This document shows, piece by piece, positions 6,885 through 10,950 of a DNA stretch of 10,950 bases. The notes below the pieces were generated by a model, which had not been told where the DNA came from, searched no databases, and was given only the letters and a program-made list of their open reading frames with translations. The stretch's first letter is position 1. Each line of letters opens with the position of its first letter. Position numbers and translations under genes: made by a program. The DNA is from Leptolinea sp. UBA5366 (GTDB lineage: Bacteria; Chloroflexota; Anaerolineae; Anaerolineales; Anaerolineaceae): NCBI GenBank assembly GCA_002407845.1, contig DHPK01000029.1, positions 73,739 through 84,688 on the forward strand. Reading direction: 5' to 3'.

Positions 6885-7483
6885 AACCTGTCCCTTTTTC
6901 CATTCATCTGTTCAAATTGTTGAATTTTGTCTCGTAATTTTATCAGGTACCCAAAATCATCCAACCCTTCCATCAGGCAGGTTTTGTGATAAGCATCCAC
7001 TTCAAAGCTAATCTGCTGCTTTTCCATGATTATCTGCTGGCTGGGCAGGTCAATTGTAATGATCGTTCCACGATTCAGGTCGATTTCCTGTTGAACTTTT
7101 TGGTGAACATCAGGCGCAAGCTTGATCAGTAATAGTCCATTTTTTTGCGCGTTATTCCGAAAGATATCTGCGAAACTTTGGGCAATTATCACCTTGAATC
7201 CAAAATCCCGCAGCGCCCATGGGGCATGCTCACGGGAAGATCCGCAACCAAAATTTTTTCCTGCAAATAAGATTTTTGAACTTTTTCCGGGTTCCTGATT
7301 CAAAACACAGTCTTTTTTTTCATTTCCGTCTTGATCAAAACGCCAGTTGTAGAACAGTTTATCCCCGAATCCTTGTTCAGAGATTGTTTTCAAAAACTTT
7401 GCAGGAATAATTTGATCAGTATCAATATTATCGGAAGGAATATAACAAACAGTCGACTGAATGATATTCATTGGTTCACGCAT
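6881..7483 (-). CDS. leuD: 3-isopropylmalate dehydratase small subunit
   Basis: The 200-residue product is the swivel-domain subunit that pairs with LeuC to isomerise 2-isopropylmalate to 3-isopropylmalate. It shows NIDTDQIIPAKFL at 19-31, the substrate loop NFGCGSSREHAPWAL at 77-91, and SFADIFRNNAQKNGLL at 103-118. Length matches the bacterial type of about 200 residues rather than the short archaeal form. The start at 7483 overlaps the end of leuC by 8 bases and has GAGG 6 bases upstream. An in-frame ATG four codons later (7471) has no site at proper distance and is less likely. Tight overlap suggests coupled synthesis of the two dehydratase subunits in equal amounts. Confidence 0.96.
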   Translation of the reverse strand: MREPMNIIQSTVCYIPSDNIDTDQIIPAKFLKTISEQGFGDKLFYNWRFDQDGNEKKDCVLNQEPGKSSKILFAGKNFGCGSSREHAPWALRDFGFKVIIAQSFADIFRNNAQKNGLLLIKLAPDVHQKVQQEIDLNRGTIITIDLPSQQIIMEKQQISFEVDAYHKTCLMEGLDDFGYLIKLRDKIQQFEQMNGKRDRL

Positions 7484-8912
7484 GGATTGCCTCGATTTCT
7501 CTCGGGTCGCTCACTCTGCCAAAGATGGCTGACGCGGCAGCAGTTGCCGGACTCGCAAGAATCGTTCGAGCGCCCGCGCCCTGTCGTCCTTCAAAGTTCC
7601 GATTGCTGGTACTGACGCATGTTTTGCCGGCTTCAACTACATCCCCATTCATCGATAGGCACAGGCTGCAGCCGGATTGATGCCATTCGGCGCCAGCTTC
7701 GATAAAGATTTTATCAAGCCCCTCCGCCTCAGCCTGACGTTTTACCAAGTCTGACCCAGGCACAACAGTCATTTTTACCCCATCTGCGATTTTGTGTCCG
7801 CGTAAAATCGCAGCAGCAGACCGGAGATCTTCCAGCCGGCCATTGGTACAGCTGCCGATGAAAACCTGATCGATTTTTTGTTCCCGAATCGGGCTGGCTG
7901 GCTGAATATTCATATAGTTCAGCGCTCGGGAAAAAGCGTTTTGATCCATGCCGATTGCGTTTCCATCAACGGGAACTGTCTCTGTCACCCCGCATGCCAT
8001 ACCCGGATTGGTTCCAAACGTCACCATTGGCTGGAGATTTTCGATATTAATTTCAATCGTCTTGTCATAGACAGCGCCCTGATCACTGGCAATTTTTTTC
8101 CATCTTTCAACCGCTGCATCCCAATCTGCACCGGACAGGCTGTAAGGTCTCCCCTTAAGCCATGCAAAGGTTGTTTCATCAGGAGCGACCATGCCGTTAC
8201 GGGCACCGGCTTCGATCGCCATGTTGCAAAGCGTCATCCGCCCTTCCATTGACATAGATCGCACCGCTTCACCCGTGAATTCAATTGCATAGTTCGTCCC
8301 GCCAGCAACGCCGATTTCCCGGATCGTGTGGAGGATCAAATCCTTTGCGCTCGTCCCTTGAGGCATCCTGCCGATGTAATGAATCCGCATTGTTTTCGGC
8401 TGGTACTGCATAAGGCATTGTGTTCCCATGACATGCCCCACTTCGCTGGTGCCAATGCCGAATGCCAGAGCGCCAAACGCGCCGTGCGTCGCGGTGTGGC
8501 TGTCCCCGCAGACAATGGTCATGCCCGGCTGTGTCAACCCCATCTCCGGAGCAAACACATGGATAACACCGCGCGATGGGTTGTCTAATCCATACAGATC
8601 AACCCCAAACTCCTCACAATTCTTTTCCAGCTGCAAGATTTGTGTTATTGATAATTCATCACTGAATTTCAGGCTGCTGCGTTCGTCACCTGCATCGCCA
8701 AGAATTGTCCGGTTGCAATGATCGATTGTCGCTTTAATTCGCCGGTTATCCCAAATCGGAAGCCCCCGTTTCCGCAATTCAGCAAATGCCTGCGGACTGG
8801 TCACTTCGTGAATCAAATGCATGTCGATGTAGAGCACCGCTGGAGAATCCGCATCCTGATGCACGACATGTGATTCCCATATCTTTTCGAACATGGTGCG
8901 GGGTTTATCCAT
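7476..8912 (-). CDS. leuC: 3-isopropylmalate dehydratase large subunit
   Basis: The 478-residue product is an aconitase-family LeuC, the [4Fe-4S] catalytic subunit of isopropylmalate isomerase. The N-terminus MFEKIWESHVV (7-17) is typical. Cluster ligands are Cys355 (GSCTNGR) and Cys415/Cys418 (SGCSLC), and CGDSHTATHGAFGALAFGIG at 135-154 is the conserved substrate region. The start at 8912 is preferred to an in-frame ATG at 8939: AAGGAG (8924-8919) lies 6 bases before it, family members begin near here, and the earlier ATG would give a 35-base overlap with leuA. With this start the gene overlaps the leuA stop by 8 bases. Length of about 470-480 residues is the bacterial type LeuC. Confidence 0.96.
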   Translation of the reverse strand: MDKPRTMFEKIWESHVVHQDADSPAVLYIDMHLIHEVTSPQAFAELRKRGLPIWDNRRIKATIDHCNRTILGDAGDERSSLKFSDELSITQILQLEKNCEEFGVDLYGLDNPSRGVIHVFAPEMGLTQPGMTIVCGDSHTATHGAFGALAFGIGTSEVGHVMGTQCLMQYQPKTMRIHYIGRMPQGTSAKDLILHTIREIGVAGGTNYAIEFTGEAVRSMSMEGRMTLCNMAIEAGARNGMVAPDETTFAWLKGRPYSLSGADWDAAVERWKKIASDQGAVYDKTIEINIENLQPMVTFGTNPGMACGVTETVPVDGNAIGMDQNAFSRALNYMNIQPASPIREQKIDQVFIGSCTNGRLEDLRSAAAILRGHKIADGVKMTVVPGSDLVKRQAEAEGLDKIFIEAGAEWHQSGCSLCLSMNGDVVEAGKTCVSTSNRNFEGRQGAGARTILASPATAAASAIFGRVSDPREIEAIHA

Positions 8913-10509
8913 TAAAGGCTCCTTCGTTGCTGATTTCACTTAGATCAATCAATTTATTCAGAGCAGAAAGATAAGCTTTGACGGATGCAACGACGATGTC
9001 ATTATGTGCGCCATAGCCGCCAATAATCTTGGTTCGGTTTTCTTCGTTCTGAGGATTAGTCGTAGAAGCGACATAATCGCTTTCGACCCGAACGCTGACC
9101 TCGCCGACTGCATCAATGCCTTCAGTGACTGCGTGAACCGCAAATTCTTTTAGAATACCTGGAATTTCAACAATAGCATCAATCGCTTTGAAAGCAGCAT
9201 CAATCGGACCGGTTCCAATCGCGGCATGCGTGCGTATTTCTCCATCCGGACAAGTCAATCGAACTGATGCGGTCGGCATTCCGATGGTGCCGCAAGCGAT
9301 TTGCAGCCCATCCAGCGCGAAATAAGTGTGAATTTGATTGACATCCGAGGTCACCAGTGCTTCAAGATCGGCATTCGAAATTGACTTCTTTTTATCCGCC
9401 AGCTCCTTGAACTTGATGAACAGCTGACTGATTTCATCATCTGACAGCCGGTAGCCCATCTCGGTCATGCGCTGTGCCATCGCGTGCCTGCCCGAGTGTT
9501 TTCCAAGAACCAAACTGCTCTGTTTAATCCCGACATCTTCGGGTTTCATGATCTCGTAAGTTAGCACGTTTTTCAGAACGCCATCCTGATGGATGCCGGA
9601 CTCATGGGCGAAGGCATTGCTGCCGATGATCGCTTTATTCGGCGGGATCGGGAAACTGGTAAAGTTACTAACCAGCTGGCTCATGCGGGAGATGTGCGTT
9701 GTTTCAATTCCCGTGTCAAAATTGAAATAGGAGCGTCGGGTATGCAGTGCCATTACCAGCTCTTCCATTGCAGCATTTCCTGCTCTTTCCCCAATCCCAT
9801 TGACAGTCACTTCTGCCTGACGGGCACCGTTTTTCAGTCCTGCAAGCGCGTTTGCAACTGCCATGCCGAGATCGTCATGCGTGTGAACAGAGATGATGCA
9901 GTTTTCAATGCCTTTGGTGTTCGCACGAATTTTTCGGATCAGTTCCCCGAATTCATCCGGCGTTGAGTAGCCGACTGTGTCCGGGATGTTCAAGGTTGTC
10001 GCGCCTGCTTGAATTGCAGTTTCAAGCATTTGGTAAAGGAATTCAGGTTCGGAACGGCTGGCATCCTCGGGTGAAAACTCAATATCTTTGCACTTCGAAG
10101 CCGCGTAAGCGACCATCTCTGCAGTTCGCTCCAACACCTGTTCAGGCGTCATGCGTAATTTATATTTCATGTGAATCGGAGAAGAAGCTAAGAACACGTG
10201 GATTCGGCTGCGGTCAGCGTCTTTCACACCTTCCCAGGCAGCATCAATATCTTTTTTCGCGCAGCGCGCCAGTCCGCAGATCACAGGCGCAAAGGAACCG
10301 TTTCTTGAGATTCCGACTTCGCGCGCAATCTGCTGCACCGCTGCTAGATCATCCGGGGATGCGATTGGGAAACCGGCTTCTATGATGTCTACGCGCATTC
10401 TTGCAAGCGCTCTGGCAATCTCTATTTTTTCCGTCGATGTCATTGATGCACCTGGGCATTGTTCGCCGTCTCGCAGAGTTGTGTCGAAAATATAGATGTG
10501 TTCAGCCAT
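8905..10509 (-). CDS. leuA: 2-isopropylmalate synthase
   Basis: The 534-residue product condenses acetyl-CoA with 2-oxoisovalerate, the committed step to leucine. The catalytic TIM barrel (about 5-270) begins with FDTTLRDGEQCPG (8-20; Arg12 and Asp13 in the active site). The metal ligands are Asp13 and the HTHDD group (His209, His211), with VNGIGERAGN at 236-245. HESGIHQDG at 302-310 belongs to the linker subdomain. Residues from about 395 to 520 form the C-terminal regulatory (LeuA allosteric) domain, with GTGPIDAAF at 432-440, so feedback inhibition by leucine is expected. Complete presence of this domain favours LeuA over the homologues homocitrate or citramalate synthase. AAAAGGA (10523-10517) stands 7 bases before ATG 10509. 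It is the first structural gene of the operon, 32 bases after an attenuator-like terminator. Confidence 0.96.
   Translation of the reverse strand: MAEHIYIFDTTLRDGEQCPGASMTSTEKIEIARALARMRVDIIEAGFPIASPDDLAAVQQIAREVGISRNGSFAPVICGLARCAKKDIDAAWEGVKDADRSRIHVFLASSPIHMKYKLRMTPEQVLERTAEMVAYAASKCKDIEFSPEDASRSEPEFLYQMLETAIQAGATTLNIPDTVGYSTPDEFGELIRKIRANTKGIENCIISVHTHDDLGMAVANALAGLKNGARQAEVTVNGIGERAGNAAMEELVMALHTRRSYFNFDTGIETTHISRMSQLVSNFTSFPIPPNKAIIGSNAFAHESGIHQDGVLKNVLTYEIMKPEDVGIKQSSLVLGKHSGRHAMAQRMTEMGYRLSDDEISQLFIKFKELADKKKSISNADLEALVTSDVNQIHTYFALDGLQIACGTIGMPTASVRLTCPDGEIRTHAAIGTGPIDAAFKAIDAIVEIPGILKEFAVHAVTEGIDAVGEVSVRVESDYVASTTNPQNEENRTKIIGGYGAHNDIVVASVKAYLSALNKLIDLSEISNEGAFNG
8919..8924 (-). promoter_or_regulatory. 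Ribosome binding site that fixes the leuC start
   Basis: AAGGAG on the minus strand, inside the last codons of leuA, stands 6 bases before ATG 8912. Confidence 0.75.
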
Positions 10510-10540
10510 GATTTATTCCTTTTCTAATGGTTTTTTGTAT

Positions 10541-10564
10541 AAAAAAACCGCCTTCCGGCGGTTT
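10541..10564 (-). terminator. Intrinsic terminator in the leuA leader (attenuator)
   Basis: On the minus strand AAACCGCC (10564-10557) pairs perfectly with GGCGGTTT (10552-10545) around a GGAA tetraloop, within a run of seven T (10547-10541). It ends 32 bases before the leuA start codon, in the same orientation, so it would stop transcription before the leu genes. There is no complete gene upstream for it to serve, only the leucine-rich leader ORF, which points to attenuation. Confidence 0.92.
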
Positions 10565-10611
10565 CAATTATCTGTGTACAGCTTCTACGTTGAAATAGAA
10601 GATTACCCGCC
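10557..10611 (-). promoter_or_regulatory. Predicted antiterminator of the leu attenuator
   Basis: GGCGG (10611-10607), inside the last two sense codons of the leader peptide, is complementary to CCGCC (10561-10557) in the 5' arm of the terminator. Nested inside, TTTCAA (10595-10590) matches TTGAAA (10567-10562). These pairings exclude the terminator. A competing local hairpin, CTTCTA (10601-10596) with TAGAAG (10587-10582), could form when the antiterminator is blocked. The pairing is read by eye and its energy has not been computed. Confidence 0.65.
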
Positions 10612-10677
10612 AGTTTGATCAATTTTCAAAAGGCTAAGCAACAACGAATTCAGGAGAAGATTGTTTGAGTTTTTCAT
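10603..10677 (-). CDS. leuL: leu operon leader peptide, leucine-rich
   Basis: This 24-codon ORF lies 168 bases upstream of leuA on the same strand. It begins MKNSNN, contains the core LLLNSLLLSLL (codons 7-17; eight Leu codons using CTT, CTC, CTG and TTG), and ends KIDQTGG. An in-frame TAA lies three codons before the ATG, so this is the only ATG start. It has no clear Shine-Dalgarno; only AAAG stands 4 bases upstream. By analogy with the leuL peptides of enterobacteria the product has no function of its own: translation through the Leu codons senses charged leucyl-tRNA. The last Leu codon is 15 bases before GGCGG, so a ribosome waiting there would leave most or all of that segment free, while one at the stop codon (10605-10603) would cover it. 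The name leuL is by function and position, not by sequence homology. Confidence 0.8.
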   Translation of the reverse strand: MKNSNNLLLNSLLLSLLKIDQTGG

Positions 10678-10688
10678 GATACTTTAGC

Positions 10689-10710
10689 ATTCTAACAAAA
10701 GATTTTTATA
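10689..10710 (-). promoter_or_regulatory. Promoter region of the leu leader
   Basis: Two candidate -10 elements lie just before the leader ORF. An extended one, TGT-TAGAAT (hexamer 10694-10689), would start transcription about 5 bases before the leader ATG. The other, TATAAA (10710-10705), has TTGTAA 14 bp upstream and would leave about 20 bases. Neither has an ideal -35. Some promoter must lie here, because the next gene upstream, the tRNA, is divergent. Confidence 0.5.
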
Positions 10711-10878
10711 GAAGCCGGGTTTGATTACAAAAGATGACAATGCTTGAGCAAATCCGCTGAAGGCATCAATCATTTGCCTGTTCCCTGCACTGGCGTTTTT
10801 GTAATGATTTCTTAATTTACAGGATCCGTTTAAGAGGTAGAAATCATTGATTGACCATCATCAAGCGCCCATTTCACC
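10711..10878. other. Intergenic stretch between the leu leader and the tRNA promoter
   Basis: No gene is seen here. It holds a spaced perfect inverted repeat (10803-10848, listed separately) and a smaller one, AGGCA (10761-10765) with TGCCT (10775-10779). Neither is followed by a T run. The -35 region of the leu promoter may extend into the left end. Confidence 0.5.
10803..10848. repeat. Spaced perfect inverted repeat, 10-bp arms
   Basis: AATGATTTCT (10803-10812) and AGAAATCATT (10839-10848) are exact reverse complements separated by 26 bases that contain a central GGATCC palindrome. It lies 31 bases upstream of the -35 of the tRNA promoter. The role is unknown: an operator with two half-sites, a hairpin RNA or a decayed element are all possible. 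Confidence 0.5.
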
Positions 10879-10907
10879 TTGACACGCAGGAACCTCCGGT
10901 ATAAAAT
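10879..10907 (+). promoter_or_regulatory. Strong sigma-70 type promoter for the tRNA gene
   Basis: A perfect -35 TTGACA (10879-10884) is followed after 17 bp by TAAAAT (10902-10907), which overlaps TATAAA (10900-10905). Transcription start falls near 10914, about 13 bases before the tRNA. Confidence 0.85.
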
Positions 10908-10926
10908 AACACAGCCTTCAGAACCG

Positions 10927-10950
10927 GGGCCTGTAGCGCAGTTGGGAGCG
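10927..10950 (+). tRNA. 5' part of a tRNA gene, cut by the window edge
   Basis: The last 24 bases fit the start of a tRNA: acceptor strand GGGCCTG, T8 and A9, D-stem GCGC, and D-loop AGTTGGGA with A14 and the GG pair, then the start of the returning D-stem strand, GCG. The anticodon lies outside the window, so identity cannot be read; the acceptor and D-arm would suit alanine or isoleucine among others. The strong promoter just upstream supports a stable RNA gene. Confidence 0.85.

Noticed and set aside
8913..8939. N-terminal extension of LeuC from ATG 8939
   Set aside because: ATG 8912 has AAGGAG at 6 bases and matches the usual LeuC start; the longer form would overlap leuA by 35 bases.
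10630..10686. Alternative 18-codon ORF in another frame across the leu leader (starts ATG CTA AAG)
   Set aside because: It has no Leu run, it ends inside the Leu-rich ORF, and no ribosome site favours it. The Leu-rich frame explains the terminator and antiterminator layout.
10541..10710. T-box riboswitch in front of leuA
   Set aside because: The conserved T-box sequence (TGGNACCGCG type) and Stem I motifs are absent, and the leader of about 200 bases is short for one. The Leu-rich ORF gives a better explanation.
10761..10779. AGGCA/TGCCT hairpin as a terminator
   Set aside because: The stem is only 5 bp and no T run follows on either strand.

Overview
This window looks like chromosomal DNA of an anaerobic bacterium of moderate G+C content. 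The best guess is a Chloroflexota (Anaerolineae-like) organism. That guess rests on gene content and protein style: a PPIC foldase with a Pro/Thr/Glu-rich tail, an FHA protein with a Pro/Gln/Tyr-rich tail, an NfnAB pair and a YtxG/YtxH-like pair. No marker gene is present, so it is an inference and a Firmicute-like host is not excluded.

Layout from left to right. (1) 1-888, minus: 3'-truncated gene for an FHA-domain protein with a low-complexity tail, with its own promoter near 951. (2) 1064-3364, minus: a two-gene operon encoding both subunits of an electron-bifurcating NADH-dependent ferredoxin:NADP+ oxidoreductase (nfnA then nfnB), closed by a terminator. (3) 3637-4505, plus: a small two-gene operon for a two-pass membrane protein with an amphipathic tail and a YtxH-family protein, closed by a strong terminator. 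(4) 4599-5735, plus: a secreted PPIC-type peptidyl-prolyl isomerase (foldase). A terminator at 5751-5792 separates it from the convergent leucine operon and probably serves both sides. (5) 5805-10509, minus: a complete leucine biosynthesis operon in the order leuA-leuC-leuD-leuB, with every junction overlapping by 4-8 bases. (6) 10541-10710, minus: the leu leader region. (7) 10879-10950, plus: a strong promoter and the first 24 bases of a tRNA gene cut by the window edge.

The main discovery is the leader region of the leu operon. A 24-codon ORF (10603-10677, minus) encodes a peptide with eight leucines in the 11-residue core LLLNSLLLSLL. It is followed by a perfect 8-bp GC-rich hairpin with a T run (10541-10564), 32 bases before leuA. 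The last codons of the peptide (GGC GGG TAA) carry GGCGG, which is complementary to CCGCC in the 5' arm of that hairpin, and a second match (TTTCAA/TTGAAA) nests inside it. This is the complete layout of a ribosome-mediated leucine attenuator. A ribosome stalled at the Leu codons would leave GGCGG free to form an antiterminator; a ribosome that reaches the stop codon would cover it and let the terminator form.

The leu enzymes together turn 2-oxoisovalerate and acetyl-CoA into 2-oxoisocaproate, the last precursor of leucine. NfnAB would exchange electrons between NADH, NADPH and ferredoxin and so supply NADPH to anabolism. The envelope genes in the middle are functionally separate.
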